Source of the DNA: DATDAH01 sp036525535
Lineage (GTDB): Bacteria; Actinomycetota; Acidimicrobiia; Acidimicrobiales; DATDAH01
NCBI GenBank assembly: GCA_036525535.1
Contig: DATDAH010000123.1
Location: 1-35,576 of the forward strand
Reading direction: 5' to 3'
DNA length: 35,576 bases
The notes under the pieces are model-generated. The model searched no databases and was not told the origin of the DNA. It worked only from the letters and a program-made list of their open reading frames with translations. Below are positions 7,348-15,044 of this stretch, one piece after another. Numbering within the stretch: position 1 is the first letter of the stretch; each line of letters begins with the position of its first letter. Position numbers and translations under genes: made by a program.

Positions 7348-9915
7348 GTGGGGTTGGGGCTGCAGGCGCTGCTGGCGCGGGGCACGGTTCGTCGGGGCTT
7401 CGGTGGCCTGGTCGCAATCGTCGTGGTGGCCACGCTCGGCCTCGGGGCCGCCCTCACCAGCATCGAGGCCGCCGAGCGCACCCGATCGGCCTATCCCGAC
7501 TACCTCGAGCGGGCCGATGTCGCCGACCTCGTCGTCAACCCCGTGCTGGCCAATCCTCGGACCGAGGAGCTGATCGAGACCACGCCGGGCGTCCGGCGGG
7601 TGGTGAGCGACTCGCTGCTCAACGCCGGGCCGATGCCTTATCCCGGCGACCAGGTGGGCAACTTCCTCCAGACCCGGATGAGCCAGGACGGGCGGTACCT
7701 CGACCAGGACCGCCCGGTGGTGCGGGACGGGAGGATGATCGGGCGCTCGGGCCAGGAGGCCTTCCTCGACGTCGAAGGCGCCGAGGTGCTGGGCGTGGAG
7801 GTCGGCGACGAGATGACCCTCGGCTTCTTCGGGGTCGACCCCGAAGACCCGGCGGGGGATTCGCTGGCCAACCCCCTCGGACGGTCCCGGGTGCGCGTCG
7901 TGGGGATCGGCACCTTCGCCGATGAGCCGCTGCCCCAGGTGGGGTTCCCGAGGACCCGGATCCTGGTCACCCCCGACGTGGCGGCGGAGTTCGACTGCCT
8001 CCAGCAGACCCCCGACCCGACCGACGAGCACACCGCCGACGAGCTGATCGTGGAGCTCGTCGGACTCGACTGCGCGATGAGCTACCGCTACTACTCGATC
8101 GACGTGGAGGGCGGCCGCGACCGGGCCGCGGCGGTGTCCGCCGAGCTGGGGCGGCGGTTCCGGGACGAGAACGCGCACCTGCCGGCGGCCATGCGACAGG
8201 CGGAGATCGGCTACTTCCTGATCCCGTCCTTCACAGCCGACGACGCCCGGAGCGTCGAGCAGTCGTTGTCGCCGATCATCACTGCGCTGCGGGCCTTCGG
8301 GGTCACGGCCGCCCTGGCCACGGTCGTCGGTGTCCTCGTCCTGGTGCTGCGCCACCTCCGCCGCCGGGAGCGTGAGGTGGCCGTCTGGCGCAGCCTCGGA
8401 CTCGGCGCAGCCGGCCGGTCCGCCGGGATCGGGATCGGTCCGGTGGCCGCGGCCGCCCTGGGCGCACTGGGCGGTGCGGTGGCGGCGCTGGCCGCATCCC
8501 CCGTCGGGCCCGTGGCCAGTGCCCGCACGATCGTTCCCCGTCCCGGACACTCGTTGACGGCTGTGACCCTGGGGGCGGGTGTCGCCGCCCTCTTCCTGCT
8601 GGTGGTCCCGACGGCCGTGCTGGCCTGGCGGACCGCCGTCCGGGCCCGCGCCGGTGTCCGGGCCCGGCGGCGCCCGTCCTGGGAGGCGAGCCTCCCGGGC
8701 TCACCGATGGCGGCGCTCGGCCTCCGGGTCGCGTTCCGGGGCCGGGACGCGATGCCGGCCATCCTCGGTGCCGCGTCGGCAGTCACCGTCGTGACGGCCA
8801 CCCTGGTGTTCGCCACCGGGCTGGATCAGCTGGTCGACACCCCGACGCGCTTCGGGTGGCCGTTCGACCTCGCCGTGCTGGGCAACGCCGGGTACGGCCC
8901 GGTCGACCGAGAGGCCATCGCGGCCGATCTCGACCGACCCGGGGTGGACGGTTGGGGCCTGGCCACGCTGACCGGGAACCTCACGATCGACGGCGAGACC
9001 GCGCCGATCCTGGCCGGGCGGGAGGGCTTCGACGCGCTCGTGGCCGGGACCTCGGTGGTGGACGGGCACGTGCCCACCGGCGCCGACGAGATCGGCATCG
9101 GCGCGCGAACCGCCGACGACCTCGGGGTCGGCGTGGGCGATGAGGTGACGATCGGCAGCCCTTACGGCGAACACGACGTCCAGGTCAGCGGCATCGTGGT
9201 CCTCCCGACGGTCGGGCCGCTCGAATCGGACAGCACGTCGGTGGGCACCGGCGCCCTGCTGCCGGCGCCGCTGCTGGAGGCGACCTACGACGGGGCCGAG
9301 GAGGCGACCGGCATGACCCCGGTCGAGCTGGCGGACGTCTCGGCGGCCCTGGTGGTCGTTGACCTGGCCCCCGGCGTCGATCCGCAGGCCTTCGTGGACG
9401 ACCTCGGTGAGGGGATCTTGCGGTGGGACGGCAGCGGGGCGTTCCTTCGCGTCTACGCCGAGCCCCTCCGCCCGGCCGCCATCATCGATGTGGCCGCCAT
9501 GCGAGGCGTGCCCGCCCTGCTGGCCGGTGTCTTCGGCCTGGCCATGATCGGCACCGTGGTCGCCGGGCTGATCTCGGGCACGCGGGCTCGGCGCCACGAG
9601 ATCGCGGTCCTGCGCGCCCTCGGGGCCACCCCTCGCCAACGTGGTCTCTCGATCCGGGTCCACGCCGTGACCACGATGGTCGTCGGCCTGGTCGTGGGCC
9701 TGCCGCTCGGCGTCCTGCTCGGGCGCCTGGCGTTCCGGTACTTCGCCGACCTCCTCGGAGTGGCGCCGGATCTTCGCGTCGCCGTCCTGGTGCTCGCCGG
9801 CGTGGCCGGTGGCGCCGTGCTGGTCGCCTTCGTCACCGCCGAGGCGCTGAGCCGGGCGCGGACGACCCGCCGACCCCTTCCCACGGCCGAGGTCGAGACG
9901 ACCGGCTATCGCTGA
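7348..9915 (+). CDS. FtsX/MacB-family ABC permease, second copy
   Basis: This is an 855-residue permease with the same plan as the one at 1235. It has an N-terminal helix (VAIVVVATLGLGAALTSIEA), a large extracytoplasmic domain, a four-helix middle block, a second extracytoplasmic domain and three terminal helices. The FtsX coupling loop is RARRHEIAVLRALGATPRQR. GTG 7348 is chosen because it sits six bases behind a TAGGGT hexamer and yields the expected short N-terminus. No ATPase is adjacent, so it may share the ATPase at 511 or one elsewhere. The 88-base gap before it holds only the presumed promoter. The gene ends in a small hairpin shared with the opposing regulator gene. The substrate is unknown. 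Confidence 0.87.
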   Translation: MGLGLQALLARGTVRRGFGGLVAIVVVATLGLGAALTSIEAAERTRSAYPDYLERADVADLVVNPVLANPRTEELIETTPGVRRVVSDSLLNAGPMPYPGDQVGNFLQTRMSQDGRYLDQDRPVVRDGRMIGRSGQEAFLDVEGAEVLGVEVGDEMTLGFFGVDPEDPAGDSLANPLGRSRVRVVGIGTFADEPLPQVGFPRTRILVTPDVAAEFDCLQQTPDPTDEHTADELIVELVGLDCAMSYRYYSIDVEGGRDRAAAVSAELGRRFRDENAHLPAAMRQAEIGYFLIPSFTADDARSVEQSLSPIITALRAFGVTAALATVVGVLVLVLRHLRRREREVAVWRSLGLGAAGRSAGIGIGPVAAAALGALGGAVAALAASPVGPVASARTIVPRPGHSLTAVTLGAGVAALFLLVVPTAVLAWRTAVRARAGVRARRRPSWEASLPGSPMAALGLRVAFRGRDAMPAILGAASAVTVVTATLVFATGLDQLVDTPTRFGWPFDLAVLGNAGYGPVDREAIAADLDRPGVDGWGLATLTGNLTIDGETAPILAGREGFDALVAGTSVVDGHVPTGADEIGIGARTADDLGVGVGDEVTIGSPYGEHDVQVSGIVVLPTVGPLESDSTSVGTGALLPAPLLEATYDGAEEATGMTPVELADVSAALVVVDLAPGVDPQAFVDDLGEGILRWDGSGAFLRVYAEPLRPAAIIDVAAMRGVPALLAGVFGLAMIGTVVAGLISGTRARRHEIAVLRALGATPRQRGLSIRVHAVTTMVVGLVVGLPLGVLLGRLAFRYFADLLGVAPDLRVAVLVLAGVAGGAVLVAFVTAEALSRARTTRRPLPTAEVETTGYR

Positions 9916-9929
9916 CCAGCCGGGTCAGC
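9911..9929. terminator. Small hairpin shared by convergent gene ends
   Basis: GCTGACC (9911-9917) and GGTCAGC (9923-9929) pair perfectly over 7 bp with a 5-base loop. The stop codons of the permease (9913-9915) and of the opposing receiver gene (9925-9927) lie inside the two arms. No U-tract follows, so terminator function is only plausible. Confidence 0.4.
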
Positions 9930-10356
9930 CGGTGTGGTCGGCCCAGATCTCGCGGAGGATGCCGGGACCGAAGTCCTCCTTGTGGATGTACCGGGCGGCG
10001 CCGCAGTCCGCGGCGTCGCTGGGCAGATCGTCGGACCGGTACGTCGAGAGCAGGATCACGACGGTGTCGGAGGCGGCGGCCACGATCTGGCGGGTGGCCT
10101 CGATGCCGTTGATGCCGGGCAGGTTGATGTCCATCAGGACCATCGCCGGGTGCAGGGCGGCGGCCATCTCGACGGCCTCCTCGCCCGAGGCGGCCTCACC
10201 GACCACGGAGAAGCCGGCCGCCAGCTGGATCACCGTTCGGGCCACGGCACGGAACGGCGCCTGGTCGTCGACGATGAGCACGCTCACGTCGCGGGGGCTC
10301 GAGGTGTCAGCCGTGTCGCCGTCCCTTCGCTCGTCGGTCAGGACCACACCGCTCAT
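9925..10356 (-). CDS. Receiver-only response regulator
   Basis: This 143-residue protein consists of a short leader and one CheY-like receiver domain. The acidic pocket is Asp30-Asp31 (LIVDDQ), the phosphoacceptor is Asp76 in MVLMDINLPG, the switch Thr/Ser is in ILLST (about 104-105), and the conserved Lys126 is in YIHKED. No DNA-binding or other output domain follows, although the sequence otherwise resembles NarL-type regulators. It lies 45 bases downstream of the LuxR-type regulator on the same strand, and the pair probably forms one operon. With one kinase nearby and two receivers, this protein may be a phosphate sink or may act through protein contacts. The start at 10356 keeps a hydrophilic 20-residue leader; an internal start is possible. 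Confidence 0.88.
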   Translation of the reverse strand: MSGVVLTDERRDGDTADTSSPRDVSVLIVDDQAPFRAVARTVIQLAAGFSVVGEAASGEEAVEMAAALHPAMVLMDINLPGINGIEATRQIVAAASDTVVILLSTYRSDDLPSDAADCGAARYIHKEDFGPGILREIWADHTG

Positions 10357-10401
10357 TGTCGGCGGTGCGCCTGCTGCCGCCCAGGGTGGGCGCCCCCGTC
10401 G

Positions 10402-11088
10402 TCATGGGGGGGCTGTCCCCCCCTCGTCCTTCTCGGCCAGGTAGAGCAGCACGGCCTTGACCCGGCGGTGGATGTCGGGCTCTTCGCTCAGGCCGAGCTT
10501 GGCGAAGAGGGAGTTGATGTGCTTCTCGACCGCCCGGTCGGACAGGCCGAGGGTGCTGGCCACGGCCGCGTTGTTGCGGCCCTGAGCGATCTCGGCCAGG
10601 ACCTCGAGCTCGCGGGGCGTGAGGTGCTCGAGGGGTGACCGGCGGGACCGGGACCGGGCCGTGACCAGGCCCTCGACCACCTTGGGGTCGACGACGGAGC
10701 CGCCTCGGGCGACGTCGCGCACGGCGCCGAGGAGCTGATCGGGCTCCGACACGCGCTCCTTGAGCAGGTAGGCCCGACCTTCCGAGCCGCTTTCCAGCAG
10801 CGCCAACGCGTACTCGGGCTCGGCGTACTGGGAGAGCACGACCACGCCCAGCTCGGGGTGGGTCACCCGCAGCTCGGAGGCAGCCCGGATGCCCTCGTCG
10901 GTCCCGGTCGGAGGCATGCGGATGTCGGTGAGCACGACGTCGGCCGGGTGGTCGTCGACGGCGGCCATCAGCTCGTCGTAGTCGGCGCAGAGGGCGACGA
11001 CTTCGACGCCGTCCTGTTCGGCGAGCAGCTTGGCCACGCCCTCCCGCACGAGGAGTGAGTCCTCGGCGATGATCAGGCGCAGGGTCAT
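10402..11088 (-). CDS. LuxR/NarL-family response regulator
   Basis: This is a 228-residue two-component transcription factor. The receiver domain has an acidic pair at Glu9-Asp10, phosphoacceptor Asp55 in VVLTDIRMPP and Lys110 in AYLLKERV. The C-terminal LuxR helix-turn-helix begins at LTPRELEVLAEIAQG (about 156-170) and contains the recognition segment LSDRAVEKHINSLFAKLGL. It is the natural partner of the HisKA_3 kinase at 3683. Longer upstream starts exist in frame, but ATG 11088 is chosen because the receiver begins at once and a TATGCT hexamer sits 6 bases upstream. It is divergent from the EamA transporter at 11155. Likely targets are the transporter genes in this block; this is inference. 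Confidence 0.93.
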   Translation of the reverse strand: MTLRLIIAEDSLLVREGVAKLLAEQDGVEVVALCADYDELMAAVDDHPADVVLTDIRMPPTGTDEGIRAASELRVTHPELGVVVLSQYAEPEYALALLESGSEGRAYLLKERVSEPDQLLGAVRDVARGGSVVDPKVVEGLVTARSRSRRSPLEHLTPRELEVLAEIAQGRNNAAVASTLGLSDRAVEKHINSLFAKLGLSEEPDIHRRVKAVLLYLAEKDEGGTAPP

Positions 11089-11094
11089 CGGGCG

Positions 11095-11100
11095 AGCATA
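11095..11100 (-). promoter_or_regulatory. Putative -10 element (TATGCT) of the LuxR-type regulator
   Basis: Read on the minus strand, TATGCT ends 6 bases before ATG 11088. This predicts a leaderless transcript. It also decides against the longer in-frame starts upstream. Confidence 0.55.
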
Positions 11101-11142
11101 GAGCTCGTCCGAATCCGGCCGGGTGCTCCCGATGCCCATCGG

Positions 11143-11148
11143 TACCCT
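11143..11148 (+). promoter_or_regulatory. Putative -10 element (TACCCT) of the EamA transporter
   Basis: TACCCT ends 6 bases before GTG 11155. No Shine-Dalgarno is visible. The opposing TATGCT lies 42 bases away, so both promoters share one short divergent intergenic region. Confidence 0.5.
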
Positions 11149-11154
11149 CCCCGA

Positions 11155-12060
11155 GTGGCCCGTTCCCGCACGCTGATCTCCACGGCGCAGGGGACCCACC
11201 AGCAGGCGTTCGGGCCGACGGAGTGGGGCCTGCTGGCGTTCATCGCCGGCGTCTGGGGCTCGTCGTTCCTCCTCATCGCCATCGGACTGGACGACTTCGC
11301 GCCCGGCGTGGTCACGTTCGGACGGATCCTCTTCGGCATGCTGGGCCTGGCGTTCGTCCCGGGCGCCCGAGTCCCCATCGAGCGGGAGGACTGGCCCAAG
11401 GTCGCCCTCATCGGCTTCACGTGGATGGCCCTGCCCCTCTCGCTGTTCCCCATCGCCGAGCTCTACGTGGACTCGTCGGTGGCCGGGATGATCAACGGGG
11501 CGGTGCCGCTGTTCGCCGCCTTCTTCGCCTCGGTGCTCCTGGCCACCCGGCCCCACCGGCGCCAGGCCATCGGCCTCACGATCGGCTTCCTCGGTGTCGT
11601 CGCCATCAGCCTCCCCAGCCTGCACGGCGCGGAAGCGTCGCCGGTCGGGATCGGCCTGCTGGTGGTCGCGGTGGTGCTCTACGGGCTGTCGACCAACCTG
11701 GCTGTGCCCCTGCAGCAGAAGTACGGCGGGCTGGCGTTCATGTGGCGGGTCCAGGTCTGCGCCCTGGTGATGACCGCGCCGTACGGCCTGGCCAGCGTGC
11801 CCGCCTCCGAGTTCGGATGGGCCTCGCTGGTTGCGGTCATGGTCTTGGGCTTCCTGGGAACGGGCTGGGCCTTCGTGGCCATGACCAACCTCATGGGGCG
11901 AGCGGGTGCGGCTCGGGGCTCGGTGGCCATCTACGTCACGCCGGTGGTCGCCATCGCCTTGGGCGTGGTGTTCCGGGACGAGACCGTCGCCGGGCTGGCC
12001 CTGGTCGGCACGGTGCTCGTGCTGCTCGGGGCGTGGTTGACCAGCCGGGCCGACGGCTGA
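11155..12060 (+). CDS. EamA/DMT-superfamily transporter
   Basis: This is a 301-residue polytopic protein with about ten hydrophobic segments arranged as two EamA repeats. The first starts near LAFIAGVWGSSFLLIAIGL (about residues 24-42) and the second near LLVVAVVLYGLSTNLA (about 168-183). WGSSF in the first repeat and the closing LALVGTVLVLLGAWLTSR are characteristic. Family members export metabolites such as amino acids or nucleotides, or are of unknown substrate; nothing here narrows it. GTG 11155 is chosen because it follows the TACCCT hexamer at leaderless distance. It is divergent from the response regulator and is followed 47 bases later by an acyl-CoA synthetase with its own promoter-like hexamer. 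Confidence 0.88.
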   Translation: MARSRTLISTAQGTHQQAFGPTEWGLLAFIAGVWGSSFLLIAIGLDDFAPGVVTFGRILFGMLGLAFVPGARVPIEREDWPKVALIGFTWMALPLSLFPIAELYVDSSVAGMINGAVPLFAAFFASVLLATRPHRRQAIGLTIGFLGVVAISLPSLHGAEASPVGIGLLVVAVVLYGLSTNLAVPLQQKYGGLAFMWRVQVCALVMTAPYGLASVPASEFGWASLVAVMVLGFLGTGWAFVAMTNLMGRAGAARGSVAIYVTPVVAIALGVVFRDETVAGLALVGTVLVLLGAWLTSRADG

Positions 12061-12093
12061 GCGACGCCTCCCGAGGCGGCCGCTGCAGGTCAC

Positions 12094-12099
12094 TACAGT
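12094..12099 (+). promoter_or_regulatory. Putative -10 element (TACAGT) of the acyl-CoA synthetase at 12108
   Basis: TACAGT ends 8 bases before ATG 12108, in the 47-base gap after the transporter stop. The spacing predicts transcription starting at the ATG itself. Confidence 0.5.
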
Positions 12100-12107
12100 C
12101 CCGGCCC

Positions 12108-13649
12108 ATGATCACGGGGCGCAATCTGTGGGAGCTCATCGAGGCCCGGGCGGCCGAGTCCGGCGAGGCCGAGATGGCCATCGACGAGGACGGCCGCCGG
12201 CTCACCTTCGTCGGCTACAAGGACTGGTGCGAGCGCGCCGCGGCCGGCTTCCAGGATCTGGGACTGGGCGAGGGCGATGTCGTGTCCTGGCAGCTGCCGA
12301 CCTGGTTCGAGTCGACCGTGCTGGTCGGGGCACTGGCTCGACTGGGCGTGACCCAGAACCCGATCATCCCCATCTACCGGGAGCGCGAGGTCGGCTTCGT
12401 GACGAAGCAGGCCGGATCCAAGCTCCTGGTCGTGCCGTCGGTCTTCCGAGGCTTCGACCACGCCGCCATGGCGAACACCGTGGCCGGCGAGGTCGACGGC
12501 CTCGACGTGCTGGTGGCCGACAAGACCCTGCCCGAGGGTGATCCCTCGACCCTGCCGCCGCCCCCCGTCACCCCCGACGACCCCGCGGATCTACCGGTGC
12601 GCTGGCTCTTCTACACCTCGGGCACGACGGCCGACCCCAAGGGGGCCAAGCACACCGACGCCTCCATCGCCGCCATCGCCGAGGGCATGGGCGACCGCTA
12701 CCGGGCCACCCAGGCGGACCGGGGGGCGCTGGTCTTCCCGTTCACCCACGTCGGCGGGATCACCTGGCTGTTCACCAGCCTGCAGTTCGGGACGGTGAAC
12801 CTGTTCGTCGAGACCTTCGACCCGGCCACCACGGTGCCCTACCTGGCCGCCAACGGCGTGACCATGGCCGGTGCGGGAACGCCGTTCCACATGGTCTACC
12901 TGGCGGCCCAGCGGGCGGCCGGTCCGGAGCCGATCTTTCCCGACGTGCGTCTGTTCCCCGGCGGCGGGGCGCCCAAGCCGCCGACGTTGCACCAGGAGAT
13001 GAAGGACGAGATGGGCGGCGTGGGCATCTGCTCGGGCTACGGCCTGACCGAGGCCCCGATCCTCGTGCTCGTCGACGTCGACGACCCCGATCCCGTGAAG
13101 GCCGAGACCGAGGGCAAGCCCATGCCCGGCGTCGAGCTGAAGCTGGTGAAGCTGGACGGCACGGTCGCCGGTCCCGACGAGGAGGGCGAGATCCGGGCCA
13201 AGGCCCCCCAGATGATGCGGGGCTACCTGGACTCGTCCCTGGACGCCGACGCCTTCGACGAGGACGGCTGGTTCCGCACCGGTGACCTCGGCCAGCAGGA
13301 CGCCGAGGGCAACCTGATCATCACCGGACGCCTGAAGGACATCATCATCCGGAACATGGAGAACATCTCGGCCAAGGAGGTCGAGGACCTCCTCTTCGAG
13401 CATCCCCAGGTCGGCGACGTCGCCGTCATCGGCCTCCCCGACGAGCGCACCGGCGAGCGGGTCGTCGCCATCGTGGTCACCGCCGAGGGCCAGGACCCCA
13501 TCAGCTTCGAGACCATGAAGGAGCACCTGCTGGCCAAGGGCCTCCGCAAGCCGGCCCTGCCGGAGCAGCTCGAGTTCATGGACGTCCTCCCGAGGAACCC
13601 CACCGGCAAGGTCGTCAAGTACGAGCTCCGGGACCAGTTCGCCGACTGA
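12108..13649 (+). CDS. Acyl-CoA synthetase / AMP-dependent ligase
   Basis: This 513-residue class I adenylate-forming enzyme activates a carboxylic acid via an acyl-AMP and then forms the CoA thioester. Motifs in order are the P-loop LFYTSGTTADPKGAKH (about residues 165-180), the A5 motif SGYGLTEAP, A7 DGWFRTGDLG, A8 hinge GRLKDIIIRNMENISAKEVE (20 residues) and the C-terminal A10 Lys in NPTGKVVKY. Length and motifs are complete, so it should be active. Related actinobacterial proteins act on medium/long-chain or cyclic acids (FadD/cyclohexanecarboxylate-CoA-ligase-like), but the substrate is not readable here. It is followed by a strong hairpin at 13650, so it is probably a monocistronic unit. 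Confidence 0.92.
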   Translation: MITGRNLWELIEARAAESGEAEMAIDEDGRRLTFVGYKDWCERAAAGFQDLGLGEGDVVSWQLPTWFESTVLVGALARLGVTQNPIIPIYREREVGFVTKQAGSKLLVVPSVFRGFDHAAMANTVAGEVDGLDVLVADKTLPEGDPSTLPPPPVTPDDPADLPVRWLFYTSGTTADPKGAKHTDASIAAIAEGMGDRYRATQADRGALVFPFTHVGGITWLFTSLQFGTVNLFVETFDPATTVPYLAANGVTMAGAGTPFHMVYLAAQRAAGPEPIFPDVRLFPGGGAPKPPTLHQEMKDEMGGVGICSGYGLTEAPILVLVDVDDPDPVKAETEGKPMPGVELKLVKLDGTVAGPDEEGEIRAKAPQMMRGYLDSSLDADAFDEDGWFRTGDLGQQDAEGNLIITGRLKDIIIRNMENISAKEVEDLLFEHPQVGDVAVIGLPDERTGERVVAIVVTAEGQDPISFETMKEHLLAKGLRKPALPEQLEFMDVLPRNPTGKVVKYELRDQFAD

Positions 13650-13707
13650 CCCCGTTCTGGCCTCCGATGTACCGGCCAGGACCGGCAGATCAGAGGCCAG
13701 AAGCGGG
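13650..13707. terminator. Hairpin terminator after the acyl-CoA synthetase
   Basis: Arms 13650-13668 and 13689-13707 are complementary at 16 of 19 positions around a 20-base loop, with a core of TTCTGGCCTC and GAGGCCAGAA. There is no U-tract, as is usual in actinobacteria. It sits between a stop codon and the next gene's -10-like hexamer. Confidence 0.6.
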
Positions 13708-13709
13708 CC

Positions 13710-13715
13710 TACCCT
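13710..13715 (+). promoter_or_regulatory. Putative -10 element (TACCCT) of the gene at 13724
   Basis: TACCCT ends 8 bases before ATG 13724 and directly follows the terminator hairpin. It supports ATG 13724 over an upstream in-frame start that would lie inside the hairpin. Confidence 0.5.
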
Positions 13716-13723
13716 CGGCGGCG

Positions 13724-15013
13724 ATGACTGAGCGCACTGCTTCGGACCTACTGGCCGCGGGGCTCACGGCGCTCGGGGTGACGCGGGTGTTCGGAGAGCC
13801 CGTCGCGGTGCCGTGGCCGGGGCTGACCACCGTGCCGGTGGCCGACGGGGTCATCGCCGACCTGTTGGCCGACGTCGACGGGCGGCTGGACCGGGTCGGA
13901 GCGTCGTGGCACGACCGTGTGCTGCGGGTCAGCTCCCGGCCGGGGGCCCTCGTCGAGTCGGTCCGCATCGACCGCGCCGAGAGCCTGACCAACGCCCTGG
14001 CCACCACCCTGGGCCAGGAGGTCCCCGACGCCTTCGCCCTGCAACTGGACCTGGACCTGGCCGGTCCGGTGCCCGACGGGATCGAGCCGAAGGCGGCCCA
14101 GACCCGGATCGAGGGCATCCGCCTGTCGCCCGGGCTCGCCCCCGATCTCGGTGTCCTGGTCGGACCGGCCGTGCTCCGGGTCTTGGACGGCGAGGGCGTG
14201 GTCGCCCACCTCCAGCGGTTCGCCGCCCAGACCGGCCTCCCGGTGGTCAACACCTGGGGGGCCAAGGGCGTGTTCCCCTGGGACAGCCCGTTCCACGCCG
14301 GCACCGCCGGCCTGCAGGCCCGGGACTTCGAGCTGGCCGGCTTGGCCGACAAGCTGGCCGTGGTCTGCATCGGCGTCGACCCCGACGAGTTGCCCCCGGG
14401 CGGTTTCGGTGACGCCCAGCGCCTGGACCTCCATCCGGTGCACCTGGCCTTCGCCGCCGAAGGCTGGCCGGAGCCGGAGGGGGAGCCATCCCGCCCGCCG
14501 CTCTACACCGACCTGGCCGCCGTGATCGGCCCCGCCTACGAGTCCGAGACCGTGCCGCTGCACCCGGCCCGAGCCAGTCGGGATCTCGGCGCCCTCCGCC
14601 CCTTCGGCGGCGTCGTGGTGGCCGACCCCGGCCCCGCCGGGCTGTGGGTGGCCCGCACCTTCCCGACGACCGAGCCCGGCTCGGTCCTCGTGCCGGGCAC
14701 GAACGCCCCGGGCACGGCCGCGGCGGCCGCCCTCCTCGGGGGCCTCGACGGGTCCCGGCCCGCCTTGGGCGTGACGACGTGGCCACTCGACCCGATGACG
14801 GAGGCGCTGCTCGACCTGGCCCGCTCGCTCGAGGTCGACCTCACCCTCGAGGCCTGGGGCGGCGAGGCCGACCTGTCCTCGCCCGAGGACCGGCAGGAAG
14901 CCACCGCCGCCGCCATCGCCCGCTCCGGCGTGGACGTCGTCCCCGTCCCCGTCGACTTCCGCGCCACCGCCGACCTGGTCGCCGTCGCCGGCGAGATCAG
15001 CGCCTGGTCCTGA
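13724..15013 (+). CDS. Degenerate thiamine-diphosphate-enzyme-like protein (acetolactate-synthase fold relic)
   Basis: This is a 429-residue protein. The first ~25 residues (LLAAGLTALGVTRVFGEP) look like the start of the PYR domain of acetolactate-synthase-type enzymes. Residues about 140-245 resemble the central domain, with LGVLVGPAVL, an alpha/beta pattern and VVCIGVDPDELP. Residues about 300-425 echo the PP domain (LWVARTFPTTEPGSVLVPG). The PYR domain is collapsed: the usual segment bearing the catalytic Glu is missing. No GDG-N thiamine-diphosphate/metal motif is found in the C-terminal part. The protein is about 120 residues shorter than active members. It is therefore probably non-catalytic, or has a different role. 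It lies between two acyl-CoA synthetases, each with a separate promoter-like hexamer. The fold relationship is inferred by eye. Confidence 0.6.
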   Translation: MTERTASDLLAAGLTALGVTRVFGEPVAVPWPGLTTVPVADGVIADLLADVDGRLDRVGASWHDRVLRVSSRPGALVESVRIDRAESLTNALATTLGQEVPDAFALQLDLDLAGPVPDGIEPKAAQTRIEGIRLSPGLAPDLGVLVGPAVLRVLDGEGVVAHLQRFAAQTGLPVVNTWGAKGVFPWDSPFHAGTAGLQARDFELAGLADKLAVVCIGVDPDELPPGGFGDAQRLDLHPVHLAFAAEGWPEPEGEPSRPPLYTDLAAVIGPAYESETVPLHPARASRDLGALRPFGGVVVADPGPAGLWVARTFPTTEPGSVLVPGTNAPGTAAAAALLGGLDGSRPALGVTTWPLDPMTEALLDLARSLEVDLTLEAWGGEADLSSPEDRQEATAAAIARSGVDVVPVPVDFRATADLVAVAGEISAWS

Positions 15014-15030
15014 CCGCCGCGCCTCGCGTC

Positions 15031-15036
15031 TACGGT
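15031..15036 (+). promoter_or_regulatory. Putative -10 element (TACGGT) of the acyl-CoA synthetase at 15045
   Basis: TACGGT ends 8 bases before ATG 15045 inside the 31-base gap. The spacing is the same as at 12094 and 13710. Confidence 0.5.
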
Positions 15037-15044
15037 CCCCGGCC

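Noticed and set aside
11089..12093. Long N-terminal extension of the LuxR-type regulator
   Set aside because: The extension is antisense to the EamA transporter; the receiver domain starts directly at ATG 11088.
11223..12107. In-frame extension of the acyl-CoA synthetase back to 11223
   Set aside because: It overlaps the EamA transporter in another frame, and ATG 12108 has a promoter-like hexamer and the normal family N-terminus.
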